Source: Rugalucina vietnamica
Taxonomy: Eukaryota; Mollusca; Bivalvia; Lucinida; Lucinidae
DNA length: 64,000 nucleotides
Assembly (NCBI GenBank): GCA_964017185.1
Contig: OZ024879.1
Location: 40,989,883 to 41,053,882 of the forward strand
Direction: 5' to 3'
This document shows positions 43,546-54,896 of this stretch, piece after piece. Under the pieces are notes generated by a model. It saw only the letters and a program-made list of their open reading frames with translations, did not search any database and was not told where the DNA came from. How positions within the stretch are numbered: the first letter of the stretch is position 1; each line of letters starts with the position of its first letter. The translations under genes and the position numbers were made by a program.

Positions 43546-45120
43546 TTCGGACCATCATGTTAGTATATCACCGTTTTGTGTTTTGAAAACCGTTATTTGT
43601 TCTATATCCATGACGATAATAACTATTACATGCCCCCTGACAGATCCAGAGCGCAAAGCAGGACATAAAACAAAAAGAACCACCACAGAAGTATCGCCTT
43701 GGAACGATCAGTAACACAAAGTTACCGGCGGGCTTAAACCGATTTTACAATGGTCATAGCCTCACCCTCAGCTAAGGCTTTCATATGTCAGTATATTTAA
43801 AGCGGATTCCAACTCTTGCGGCTAGAGATAGCGACGCCTGTCCAGTTCCTACACTAGAAGAATGAAACAGCGGAGTGACATAAGCCTGTGAAATTTCTGC
43901 TCCATACTGTACATTTTGGTGCGTAAGTAAAGATTCTGTGGTGCAAGCTCTCAGATCGGTTAGTTGTTGAGAGCCAAAAAATTTACAAATTTTCTCGTGA
44001 GAAGTCACTATCGAGCACTCTCTGCAACTGAAGCATGTCCGTCTTGTTCAGTTCAAGATGTTTGTTATATGGTAAATAATTTGTGGTGTATGAGTCAAGA
44101 AGATGTGCATTACAAACCATTGAATTTCTTATACAATTCACGTGATTACCAGAGAAACTGTGTAAAATATTTTTGACTGCAAGCATAGGAGCTTTCTTGT
44201 AAAAAAATTTCTTTTACTAGCTCAAGGCGGACTCTAGCTCTAACTGCTGAAGGAAGTCTGATTGAATATATTCTTATCACAACCTGGAAGTCTACTTGAT
44301 AATTTTGTGTACCTTACATGTTTCTGAACGGTGCGTAATTTATGAACAAAACTCTTGAAATAAGGAATATTTCGTCTCTTCACTTGTGCGTAGCTGCGCA
44401 AACTTTTATCGATCTAAGTGCTTGCATCTGATGTCTGGGACTTTACTTTTAGTATACCAATGCCATCAATACTTTCTAAGTTTTGATTCACAAGTTAAAG
44501 ACTCACTTGAGGAAATGCTCTCAGCAGCACCTAAGTTCTTTTTGCACTTAATGTTCTGATGGTTACAGTTCTTTTTGCTGCACAGTTTATTGGCTGTAGA
44601 CATTGAAAGAACAAGCTTCTGTCAGTATCTTGCTCCACCATGGGGCAGAAGGATTGTGTTGCTGCTTCATATCCTGACCGTGGCCTGTTGTAAAAAGACA
44701 AGTCAGTTTCCACATTTACTTCATGCTTTCTTCCAGACACTTCCACGTACCGTTGATTATCCGTCATGGGAGCCGACTTCAAGTTAACCATCTCGTCCAT
44801 CTTGACAGACTTTTCTGTGGAGTCCACTTGGTGCTGGTGACTGGACATTTATGCAACCTAATAAGTATCGTATGTCACTGACACCCATTTTAGATTTAAG
44901 CACAGGTATCACCACATCATTTAGAGAGTCTGCTGTGGGTCCTCTTTTCTTCTATATTTCTACAAGCGTCTAAGTATTCCTCAGCACTTGGCCTAACAGT
45001 TTTGATTTCAGGGTAAATAGAGGCAGGATTTATTTGTGGTTAAGAGAGTAATTCTGTCCTCTTTGAAGAAACTCCTTGTTAAAGTTATGGCCTTTCTTAA
45101 ATTGAGTACACCATCTATTT
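43546..45120. other. Dispersed repeat at 43,665-43,770; otherwise unrecognised
   Basis: It holds the second copy of the 30,745 repeat. A minus-strand frame 44,848-44,531 (105 codons, phrases VDSTEKSVKMDEMVNLKSAP and RYVEVSGRKHEV) has protein-like composition. It may be a decayed gene piece but matches no family I know. Confidence 0.35.
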
Positions 45121-45832
45121 TTAGCTCACCTGAGCCGAAGGCTCATAGGTGAGCTTATAGTATACCCATGCTCCGGCGTCCGTCCGTCGTCGTTCACAAT
45201 TTCAAAGATCTTCTTCTCTGAAACCGCTGGACCGATTGTTCTCATATTACACATACACCATCTACAGGTAGGGGGAAAGAATAATTGTGTTTTTTTGTTT
45301 TGATCGGATAAGGACTGGTTGCTATGGCAACTTATGCTTCCCATAGACTTATAATGGAAAAAAGTGAAAATTGCCAGTTTTTGCTGTCTTGTTGGAGATA
45401 TTTGAATTTAGTTTTTGCAGAAATGTTTATTGAGTTGTCCGCTACGTTTCATGTGACTTTTGTCCTAATCCTTTATTTTGATTGGTTGCAGGGGCCCCAT
45501 ATAGGGCTAAATTTCGAAAAACATTCAAAAATCTTCTCAGAAACTGTCAAGTGGATTAAGCCTGTACTTTGTATACATGTTCCTGACAGTGGCCTTTACA
45601 CAATTTGTGTTTTTATTCAAGGAGAAGAGGAACTTTGGTTGCTATGGCAACTTAAAAGTTTCCATAGACGTATAATGGGAAAAGTGGAAATCGGCTATTT
45701 CTCAGCTAAAATTGCAGACATTTGAATTTTGTTTTTGCAGAAATGTTGAGTAGTGTTTGACGTTTCTTGTGAGTTTAGTCCTAATCCTTTATTTTGATTG
45801 GTTGCTGGGGCCCCATAAAGGGCAAAACTTTG

Positions 45833-45875
<43 letters not shown>

Positions 45876-46830
45876 ATTCAAAAATCTTCTCAGAAACTGT
45901 CAAGTGGATGAATCCTGTACTTTGTATACATGTTCCTGACAGTAGCCTCTACATAATTTGTGTTTTTTATTCCAGTCGGATACAAACTCTGGTTGCTATG
46001 GTAACTAAGTTTCCATAGACTTATAATGGGAAAAGTGGAAATTAGCTATTTTTTGAAAACTATTGCAGCCTGAGATCTGAAAAGTGGTAGATGCAAACAA
46101 CTAATGGATAAGATGAAGGTTTATGATTAATTTGGGTCAAGGTCATCTCTTGACCTTGGCTGGTCTGTCGTCCATACACACTTTTCAAAGATTTTTTTCT
46201 CTGAAACCACTTGGCCAATCAAAGCCAAATTTTATATGAAGCATCTATAGGAAGTGGGAACCAATGTATATATGAATAATCCGGGTCACATGACCAAGAT
46301 AACCGCCATGCCCATATATGGTAAAAACCCTTAAAATATCTTCTTCGTCAGAACCGCTGAACCGATATCAACGAAACTTTGCATGAAATATGGATGACTC
46401 AAGTACTACAATGTATATATAAAACATGACCCTGTGGTGACCTTGACCTATTTTATGGCAAGGTCAACATAGGTCGTCAATGCATTTGAATAGGGAAAAC
46501 TTTTAAAATGTCATTTTAAGTGAAAGTCTTGCAGGAAATGGGCAGTAGGAGTGAAAGTCTTGCAGGAAATGGGCAGTAGGACTGCAATTTAATGATTCTG
46601 AAAAACAAATGGACCCCAGGGGCTCATCATGCTTTTAAAATGTTATTTGAAGGGGACAATCAGCAGGAAATTGGCAAATGGACAAAATATTGATTATTCT
46701 GAAAAAAGAAAATGGCCTAAGGGCTTCATCTGCCCCTGCACTGGGGTTAAATACCATAATATTCAAATATGTATATTGGTATATGAAGCAGATCTCAGGT
46801 GAGCGTTTACAGGACCATTGGTCCTCTGTT
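45121..46830 (+). mobile_element. Palindrome-ended dispersed element with internal tandem units
   Basis: The start TTAGCTCACCTGAGCCGAAG, then GCTCATAGGTGAGCT, can fold into a hairpin. The end CAGGTGAGCGTTTACAGGAC, then CATTGGTCCTCT, is a second palindrome. In between, a unit of about 320-350 bases (GGTTGCTATGGCAACTTA...ATAATGGGAAAAGTGGAAAT...CTTTATTTTGATTGGTTGC) occurs about three times (45,319, 45,638, 45,991), with an A-run of about 39 at 45,831-45,873. After 46,130 the GGTCAAGGTCA-type body follows. No coding sequence. Termini match fragments at 17.2 and 42.1 kb, so it is a non-autonomous repeat family with defined ends. Confidence 0.6.
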
Positions 46831-46860
46831 TTTTTTGTTCTGCTTGTAACTTTTCCTTCT

Positions 46861-48910
46861 CGGCTGAGACACAATCAGGGTTGCCTTTACTACCTTGGTC
46901 ATGTTATGCATATGTAATTCAGTGTGATATTATCCAATACCTAATGTTTTTATTCTATTATAACACTGGGATAATAAGCTTTCTGGCGATATATAATGAT
47001 ACCATATTGTGTACAATATTTTGCATCAGAAAGAGATTATATGCTAAAAAACACTGTTTTTCACGTTATGATGTTGCACTTTTATTTTGGGTGTTTTGTA
47101 AACATGTTTGCTTTAGTATTCATGAATGAAATATGTTGCATATGGCTCTAGAACTAAGGAGACATATGCTCCCTGTAATAAACTTTTTACGGCTTTGACT
47201 TTGGACTAAAATTAATGAAAATATGGAGAATGAAGTGAAACTGTTCATTTGTAGTATTTGAAGATTTTCTTGGTGTCTACAGTTCACATGCTGAAATAAT
47301 TGGACAAATGCTTTAAATAGTTTTATTTTGTATTTAGTCTTTCTTGATGAAGCCAAATGACAGATTAGAATCAACAAAAAATGAAATTAATTTCTCAGAG
47401 AAGAGCAAAGATTTTCAAAAAAAATAGTCATTTTTGTGTAGAGTCCGTAGCCCCTAGGTTTGAAATGAGATTAAAAGATCAGGTTCCGATTAAATGAGTT
47501 GATATGGCCTGATTGTTTTTCAGACTATGGTCTAGTACAACCCATCAAAATGATATCTCCAGAAATTATTAAGGACAGAAGATATAGCACAATTATTTTT
47601 TTCTATGGCCTGTAGAGCCCTATGTTAAGAGACACCCTAGAAATAAAATGTGTGTTGCAGTCAAGGTTTCCTTCAATTTTTCATATGCAACAACACATGT
47701 TACATTGTATTAAATTAACTGCACCATGGAACAATGACTTATGTAGGCTGCATATGATCTTATTTGCTACGGTGTGGAACTACGGCCTAAGGCCGAGATA
47801 CCAGTAACCAGTTTGTGCCTACTCGCTTGGCATAATGTTTTGGAAAAAAAGGACCGGTTAAAACCAGACTGAAACGGTTGTGGCACCAGATAACAGCTGT
47901 AGTTTACATCTTGGTAGCTGGTCTCATAAATATACTATAGTTCTCTAAAGGGTTCGAAAGAACTAATGCATCACTAGAGTTTTGACTTCCGAAAGTTTTT
48001 TTGAACATTTCTGTAAATAAATCGAAGAGCAGAGTTTTACAAACATGTGGTTAAACAATTTTAAACAATTTTCAGTCTAACCATATATTTTACTAAAAGT
48101 TCTTATTGTTTCCAAACATTTCTAAAACATTTCTAAAATACTTCAAAATATAAATTAACTTTATTCAATTTTCAGTCACTTTAAATTTTACAATTAAATA
48201 ATATTTTACATTCAAAAAGTTACATTTGCCAAAATATTTAAAAAAAAAACTTATTCTGTTGATGTTTCTTTTTATTTCATTTTTCATATTTTTCTAACAA
48301 ATATTTTCTTTCTCTAAAATCCGATTGGAGTTACCTGTAAATAAATCGAAGAGCAGAGTTGCTGTTAGAAGCTCACTCTGTCTTTTATACAACTTCAATA
48401 TTATGGGTGGAAATCTCTGTACTGAGGCTTTCAAAAGAATCCAATCAGATGATAGTTCAAATCGTTCATTTTGAAAATAAGATCTTGTTGACAGGGAAAA
48501 CTAATCAAGAGCTGGTCATTGAACGATAAAGTTTTCTTTCAACTTTTAATCGGATGGAAACTTGTACTCATTAAAACTAAGAGGCTTTCAACGCCACGAG
48601 GTCAATTAACAGTTGGGTTTCTGATACCAACAAATTAACGGAAGGTTCATGGAATTTCACAATAATTAAACGCACTCACATCACGACATATTTAAGCAGC
48701 CCAAAACACTGGTTTGAAGCTCCTTTTCTGAACTATTCCCATTACCCACTATGGTGAAATTTGAAAAACGCGAGAGCCAAAAGAATTATTACTGGAATAT
48801 AAACCTGATAGCTCATACGTTATTATAAACCAAGAAAAATGAAAATAAAAAGAGGTTACATTTTTGCCTCAAGTGCAACACAAAAGGCAACCCTGATTGT
48901 GTCTCAGCCG
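46861..48910. mobile_element. 2.05-kb non-autonomous DNA element with perfect 28-bp inverted ends
   Basis: Bases 46,861-46,888 (CGGCTGAGACACAATCAGGG, then TTGCCTTT) are the exact reverse complement of 48,883-48,910. TTCT flanks it on both sides (46,857-46,860 and 48,911-48,914), consistent with a 4-bp target duplication. The interior is AT-rich with no recognisable transposase. It contains a 26-base direct repeat CTGTAAATAAATCGAAGAGC plus AGAGTT at 48,011-48,036 and 48,335-48,360. The superfamily is not obvious: 4-bp duplications occur in several DNA transposon groups, and the inner CAGGGTTGCC resembles hAT-type ends. Confidence 0.7.
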
Positions 48911-49794
48911 TTCTGGAAGTCATTTTGGTAACAAAAGTGAAACCACAAGAGTCAGTAAAATCCAATTAGTTTATCTGAATTCGTTTGCTTGCAAAATGCC
49001 ACTGAACAAAAATTCAATGAACAACAGCAGTGTAAAACAAGATGACAACTGTAACAATAACAGCAGAAATAGTTATCAGCAGCAACAAATAAAAAATAAG
49101 CCGTGAATAGTCGATATGTATAAATTCCTTCTTTAGCAACTTCTGCACTATACTCACAAAGAACAACTGAAACAATGCCTTTCTCTATACCACCTTATCT
49201 ATTTTTGACCTGATACTATCTAATTTGGTAGATAAGATGCAGTTGCCATGGTAACCAAGAAGTGTCAATTTGTTTCATTTGGGTATACTGCAGTTTATTT
49301 ACATGACTCACTGGCGGAAAAGGCCGAGACGCTCTCCCAAAACTATAGAGTGATACCTTAGATACACCTTTTCTGTCACTCGCTAAAAACATAGGGTAAT
49401 CGCTGAAACAACAATTTTCGTACGTTAACAAATATAAACACACCGCTACAACATCGCGTTCTGATTTTATGATTAAATTACCGCTTGATCGATAAGGAAC
49501 CTAGGCTTAGTCGTCATAAATAAATTAATACAGTAACTTGGGTGAATATGGGTGACTCATGTTTCATTTAAAAAGGAAAAACAAACATAATAATAACAAT
49601 ACAGTATATTCCTTTAAACTGCTCTTACATATACCGAATTTCCTTGCGAATTTGCTTATGAATGCAATCCAGTATTCCATTCCATGACTCTACTCCAAGA
49701 CTCCAATCAATGACCCCACTCCATAAAATACACTGCGTACGCGGTGTAGGGTGTGAACTGCATTGTAATTAAAAAGTTCATGATTTATGGTCTG
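48911..49794. repeat. Region with second copy of the 43,330 repeat; no gene
   Basis: 49,365-49,558 is the second copy of the 43,330-43,545 repeat. The rest shows no recognisable feature. Confidence 0.5.
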
Positions 49795-51069
49795 CTAGCT
49801 ATTTACCTCATCAAAATCAGCTGCGATTCTACAGTTATAAACCTGGCTCCACCGGTCGATTGGCACAGATCTCTTCATCTGCACCTGCAATCCTTGTGTG
49901 GATGCAGCATCCGTATAAAGGCACAACGCATCAGACACTGTCCAATCATCGGATAAAAACATACGTTTCCCATTAAACCGATCCATAAACAATTCCCAAG
50001 CTGCCAAATCAGCCCTTGCCTCTTTGTTGATTCTCACAAAGAAGTCCAGGGACTGAATGTTAATAGTTAAGTCATATAACCGACGTAAAAATGCTCTACC
50101 AGGTACAATACACCCAGTAGCAAAGTTCAACAAGCCCAAAAGTGACTGTAGCTGGCGTAATTTGACTTTCTTGCGCTTGGAAAAATCATGTAGCAATTCT
50201 CTGATCTTAGTGACTTTAGGCTCAGGTAAACGACTCATCATGCTAACAGAATCTATTTCTATGCCATAAATTACTATACATGTTGTAGGCCATACAGTTT
50301 TCTCTTTCTTTAAAGGTACGCCTATGTCACCACAAAGAGAAATAAATGTAGATAAATCATCTGAACATTTGTTTGAATCAGCTGGGCCAACAAAAAAGAA
50401 ATCATCTAATATATGACTCATTGACGCTCCATTTCTCTCAGTCATGATCCACTGCAAAGCCGAACTAAATCGCTCAAAAATTTGACAAGAAGCAGAGAGC
50501 CCCATTTGCAAACAACAGTCCATGAAGTATTGAACTGAGCCATTATCAGATGGCCAAACAAAGCCTAATAGGGAACGATCCTCAATATTGATTGGCAAAA
50601 GACGGAATGCGTTTGTGATGTCTGTTTTTGCCATCAGTGCATTGGGACCACATTGTTTTACCAGGGAAATAACTGTATCAATTGGGTCGTAAAAAACCTG
50701 GCTATCAGACCTGTCGATCCCGGAGTTAACAGATTTATCGGGTGGAAATGACAAATTATGAATAAGTCGAAATGACTCAGGCTCATGTTTTGGAACCAAT
50801 GCTAAAGGTGAGCAAATAAAAGGATCACAAGGAGGGGATGAAAATGGACCAAGCACTCGACCAGATGCAATTTCCTCATCGATCTTTTGTTTGACTATTG
50901 CAGGATTTTTAGTAGCTGAAATTTGATTGCTACAAAAACGAGAAATGCGCGGACCATGATAAGGAATATGAAAACCTGTAAGAAAGCCCTGGTACAAGAA
51001 ATCCCGTTCACATGGATCATAATCAGCTAAATAAGAGTTCAATTTGTCAGCCTTAACTGGTGATGGCAT
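49795..51069 (-). pseudogene. DIRS/Ngaro-type reverse transcriptase with start of RNase H
   Basis: The likely start is ATG 51,069, four bases after the gag stop; the frame is open further upstream. Order: an N-terminal ISRFCSNQISATKNPAIV segment, GPFSSPPCDPFICSPLALVP and FRLIHNLSFP. Then come ALMAKTDITNAFRLLPI (palm A), MDCCLQMGLSASCQIFERFS (B), SHILDDFFFVG (catalytic LDD), VYGIE-like IVIYGIEIDS, and SLLGLLNFATGCIVPGRAFL (connection typical of DIRS-like elements). RNase H begins LYTDAASTQG and is cut short, ending at 49,795. The tyrosine recombinase and the far end are missing. The RT itself shows no internal stop. Confidence 0.8.
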
Positions 51070-51073
51070 GACA

Positions 51074-52311
51074 TTACTTCTTGTTGCCACGAAAAGTATA
51101 AGAAGTGTTTTGGATTGCGACTGCAGATATCCCTGTACCCTGACTGTTACTGAGAGGCACACTTTGACTTGAAGCAGCTTGTGAGTCTGGTGGATGTGAG
51201 CCATGAGACATGAGTTGGTGACCCTGATTCAACAGTGCAAAACAATTGACCCTAGAATGCTTCTTAAAACAGAAACTACATACATGATTAAACTGGCATT
51301 GTTGACGAGTACATCCCTGAGCACTATTGAATTGAAAGCAAAATTTTCTATTACCCCCTTGAAAGCTGGAGCAACATTAGATTTACCAGGTGTCTGGGTT
51401 TGGTTCTTTGGAAAAGCAAAAAGAATAGCTTTATTCCAGATTTCAGTTTGCATTCTACCCCAAGGCAGATCCTGAGATTGCCGATGAGCTCGGAATGAAC
51501 GGTCATAATAATTGAAAGCCTGCATGCCACAGGACCTTTCCAAGTCACGAATCAAATTCATATATGCTAAAAGACCTGACATCTGATTAGGAAACTTTTG
51601 AACATATACATCCATGTAGCAATTAAATGCAGTTAACCACTGATTAATGGTCAAATCTTGACCTTGGGCTTGTTTGGGCTGTACCTTAACCATAGTAGAT
51701 GGGCCTTGATTTGAGATATTCACGGAAAAATCATGTTTAATCTCACCAGATGTTTGAATTTGGTAAAGTTGCCTCATATCAATGTATTTCCTATCCCAAA
51801 TTTTCCCTTTAATATTATCAGGTACTAACGCACTCAAGGCTAACCCATAACTACTAGACTGATTTTAGAGCAGAGCATTATGATTAGATGGCATACCCGT
51901 AAGTATCTGTTCAACCTGTTTATTTATTAAGTCATTTCCAGGACCCTGAAACGTTGAACTTGAATTGACAGTATCACTTTGAGCAGAGGGTGTTTGAGAT
52001 GTAACTGAATGTCCAGGCTGTACCAGAGTTCCGGAATCAGATGACCCAACATTATTCTCTTGTCGACCTTCAGCAGTAGCAGGTGCAATTAACAAACCAC
52101 GCTGTGTCATTTTGTCAATCATTATATCCGCCAAATCATTTTGGGTGATATTGTTAACTGAGGAATCACTGTTTGAGTGTTCCGTCCCAGTATCTGTTGG
52201 TGACTGTGTCTTATCTTGTGTTAAATTAGATTCAACATTCTGTGAACGTCTCGTACGTTTAGCAGTGACCTGGTGAGACAACTGAGCATTGGCTTTCCGT
52301 TTAGGTGGCAT
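51074..52311 (-). pseudogene. DIRS/Ngaro-type gag with CCCH finger, two lesions
   Basis: ATG 52,311 gives MPPKRKANAQLSHQ, a basic head, then a Ser/Thr/Gln-rich stretch. An in-frame TAA at 51,865-51,867 is the only break before the gag core, which in the same frame reads LVPDNIKGKIWDRKYIDMRQ, then ...LTINQWLTAFNCYMDVYVQK and YYDRSFRAHRQSQDLPWGRM. At the C5 run 51,354-51,358 (G5 on the coding strand) the frame shifts. The neighbouring frame then carries KFCFQFNSAQGCTRQQCQFN followed by HVCSFC, a CX8CX4CX3H finger, and runs to TAA at 51,074. Gag proteins of this type package element RNA. The head resembles that of the SGNH ORF at 8.5 kb. Confidence 0.7.
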
Positions 52312-52524
52312 GGCTTATCACTGAAATGAAACACTGAGCATTACTCATGTACGATACTAAAGAAAATAATGGTGAAAATAAGCAATCCTGTATGGTAAAA
52401 AGAAAATGGTATTATGAAAATAGGGACAAGAATTTATTTGTTGATATTAACTCCAAAAATGACATTATTGCAAAAACATTAAGCAAAATATATAGATGAA
52501 GCAACTCAATTATATAGTTAACTG
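52312..52524. other. Leader between gag and minisatellite
   Basis: AT-rich, no motif recognised. It would be the 5' untranslated part of the DIRS/Ngaro-type element. Confidence 0.3.
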
Positions 52525-52925
52525 ATGGTTACGCTGCACAACTCTATATAAAGAGTTTCAAACATGGGGCAGATACACCGCCGAAACCTACAAAGAGAGT
52601 TAAATACTTGACAGATATACTGCCGAACTCTATAAAAGAGTTTATTCCCGAGATGTAACATCACGGAAGAGGTACACTGTCAAACTCATACATGAGTTTC
52701 ATTACAAGACGGGTACACCGCCGAACTCTGGCAGAGTTTCACCCCCATGACGGATACACCGCCGAACTCAAAAAGAGTTTCACCCAAATACGGATACAAT
52801 GTTGCACTCATTTCAAAGAGTTTCACCCCATTGACGGATACACCGCCGAACTCAAAAAGAGTTTCACCCAAAGACAGTTACACTGCCGAACTCATTATAA
52901 AGAGTTTCACCTCATGACGGATACT
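52525..52925. repeat. Minisatellite of about nine 40-46-bp hairpin units
   Basis: The consensus unit starts GGATACACCGCCGAACTC, has a short variable loop, then AAAGAGTTTCACCC..TGACG. The arms GAACTC and GAGTTTC pair, so each unit can form a small hairpin. Units start at about 52,525, 52,571, 52,613, 52,671, 52,711, 52,752, 52,793, 52,836 and 52,876. Right-hand units are better conserved. The tenth unit stops after GATAC, where the Gypsy LTR begins. Confidence 0.8.
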
Positions 52926-53724
52926 GTTATGTAATGACCACGCAGTGACCACTGCCCGGGTGGCTTGGGTAACAATGAATAACTAAGTCATAAGTGTCCA
53001 GATACTATGTTCCTTTAATGTGTCTCATTTAAGCACCGCAGGCCATTCAGTCCCATGACATCATTTATTCCCGCACTGACAAGACTTTAGTTACATGCTA
53101 GACAACGTTAATACAAACTCTGACACACAACTCTCCACTCTCAGATCCTCGCCTACCCTTTTATACACTCGCCCAAAGACCTATTTTTAACTCTGAAACT
53201 GCGAAGTTGTTTAGTAATCTTATGACGACAATTGAATGACGTAGTTGTCTGTTTGCTACCCGTACCTTATCTAATTTATTGGAATTTACCTGTCAGCATT
53301 GTCTGGAATACGTCACACCAAAGAGTAAACAACACAATTAACCTCTTTAATTTTGGGAAAACAAACTAATAAATCTATATACCTATCCACCCATCTCTCG
53401 TTATCACTACTACGTCAGAGCCACAAGTACGTCATCCAAAGAGTAAACAAAGCAATTGTCCTAATTCCAAAAGGACATGCTCATTTAACGAAAAAGTATC
53501 AAAGTATTATAAAAAGGCAATGATCAGGAAATTCAATTGGCTAACATGCATTACGGAACACTGCTCCCATACCAAAGGATATTTTATGAGATTCTTAATA
53601 GATAAAATATCATTACGTTCCTCAACCCATCAAAATCAATATAGTTTGAATTTACAACTTTAACAATTTATAAACTTAAATGACAATTTTAACTTACATG
53701 GTATGAATTTCCAAAATAGTAACA
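52926..53724 (-). mobile_element. 3' LTR of env-bearing Gypsy element
   Basis: On the minus strand the LTR would run from TGTTACTATTTTGG (at 53,724) to CATTACATAACA (at 52,926), about 799 bases with TGTTA...TAACA ends. A TATA box (TATAAAAG, 53,158-53,165) and an AATAAA (53,064-53,069) about 90 bases later mark U3/R. The right junction with the minisatellite is sharp. The start of the LTR at 53,724 is less certain; the purine-rich AGGGTTGGTTG just before it may be the polypurine tract. No 5' LTR is in the window. Confidence 0.6.
53158..53165 (-). promoter_or_regulatory. TATA box in Gypsy LTR
   Basis: TATAAAAG on the minus strand inside TGTATAAAAGGGT, with a purine/pyrimidine-rich start region about 30 bases downstream. 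It is followed by the AATAAA at 53,064-53,069, so promoter and poly(A) signal sit in LTR order. Confidence 0.6.
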
Positions 53725-53955
53725 CAACCAACCCTGCTGTGCACATATAAGTAATATTCCATGCACAATGTACTAACTGAGTCCACTAAAATACCTAGTG
53801 TCACTACATACATATGATCTATTTCCATATGATTTCTTATGTCGTCGAATCTTTATGTTAATATCGTCATCAACTTGTCACTGCACATTATAAATGTCAA
53901 CTTAAGGCACTGGAAATCAGCCTCGTCCCAGTCATAATCACTCTCGCTCCTGGTT

Positions 53956-54399
53956 TTAGATTGTCCAAAATGTTGTTCGTGACAGGCGGTGGAGCTGGCA
54001 CCCAACGAAAACTCGGGCTGCCTCCCTGTCCAAACAAACACCAGCCCCTCTATTTAGCGTAAACGGGCCGGTGTGTAATAGTTCCCATACCGCTCTCCGA
54101 TCCTGTACCCGGAATAAAGGTAATTTGTTCAGGATCACCTGGGCCCCCATCTGCTCGTCGAAGGACCTAATCCAGTTCCACTTTGCAACAACGATTTGTG
54201 CCTCAGTGAGTTTTTCCACCGGTGGCGGCACGTCCCTACAACCAGGACATGAATAAGTGCCCTTAGTTGCCTGGATAGCATAATAACACTCCATGCACAC
54301 CATGGTGCTACACACGCAATGTTTTAACACAAAGAAGTCATTCCTATCCAAGCAAATATCGCACTCCGTGTCCCAATCTTCCTCGAACTGTTCTTCCAT
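53956..54399 (-). CDS. RING-like zinc-finger ORF inside the Gypsy element
   Basis: An intact 147-codon frame with ATG 54,399. Residues about 10-60 hold CDICLDRNDFFVLKHCVC, CMEC and, after 12 residues, CPGC: C-X2-C-X11-C-X-C-X4-C-X2-C-X12-C-X2-C. This looks like a RING-type cross-brace with Cys at the usual His position. RING proteins often act as E3 ubiquitin ligases; whether this one does is unknown. An acidic N-terminus (EEQFEEDWDTE) and a Trp/Arg-containing C-terminus have no match I know. It lies between the env-like ORFs and the 3' LTR, same strand, where accessory ORFs of retroviruses and errantiviruses sit. A captured host exon is the alternative. Confidence 0.6.
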   Translation of the reverse strand: MEEQFEEDWDTECDICLDRNDFFVLKHCVCSTMVCMECYYAIQATKGTYSCPGCRDVPPPVEKLTEAQIVVAKWNWIRSFDEQMGAQVILNKLPLFRVQDRRAVWELLHTGPFTLNRGAGVCLDREAARVFVGCQLHRLSRTTFWTI

Positions 54400-54896
54400 C
54401 GTGAACTCAAGGCTTCAAAAATACCACTTTATTGTTTGAAGGTTTTCGAAGTTTTGAAAACTCTAGAGGTTTGCATACTTTTTGTGCAGTTCCATTTTCA
54501 TTAGCACCTTTTGATCTGATTGTTTATGACCTGATATGAATTAATTATTTCGGCTAATCTTTTCCAATTATCCAATTAGTTCTCACACCTGGATTTTTAT
54601 GGTTTAATTTTTCTCCTGAATTTTCGTTGATTTATGGCTTGTAAGGTTTCGACCAAAATTGTTGCATCTTATACAGTGGTCGGTTCCTGAGAATATTGTC
54701 CAATAATTCCGTGTCTTTCTGTCCATGGTGTCAGTGCAGTCCAGTGCGGTGAACATGTTCAACTACAAGTTTATAAAATTTCCATATATGTACACGACGA
54801 CACACTTTCACTTGCATGTTTCTATAAATATCCACATATAACTATTTACAGTTTTGCATACGTGAACCCAAGGGATACTGTTAGAATAGTGTCACT
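54400..54896 (-). other. Spacer between env and RING ORFs
   Basis: About 500 bases without a long open frame, mostly AT-rich. It may hold a splice acceptor or untranslated leader for the RING ORF. I see no clear site. Confidence 0.3.

Noticed and set aside
45757-46018. Lys-rich ORFs across the A-run
   Set aside because: The Lys or Phe runs come from a 39-base homopolymer in a non-coding repeat.
52525-52925. CRISPR-like repeat-spacer array
   Set aside because: Eukaryotic context, units are contiguous with only a short variable loop, and no cas genes. It is a minisatellite.
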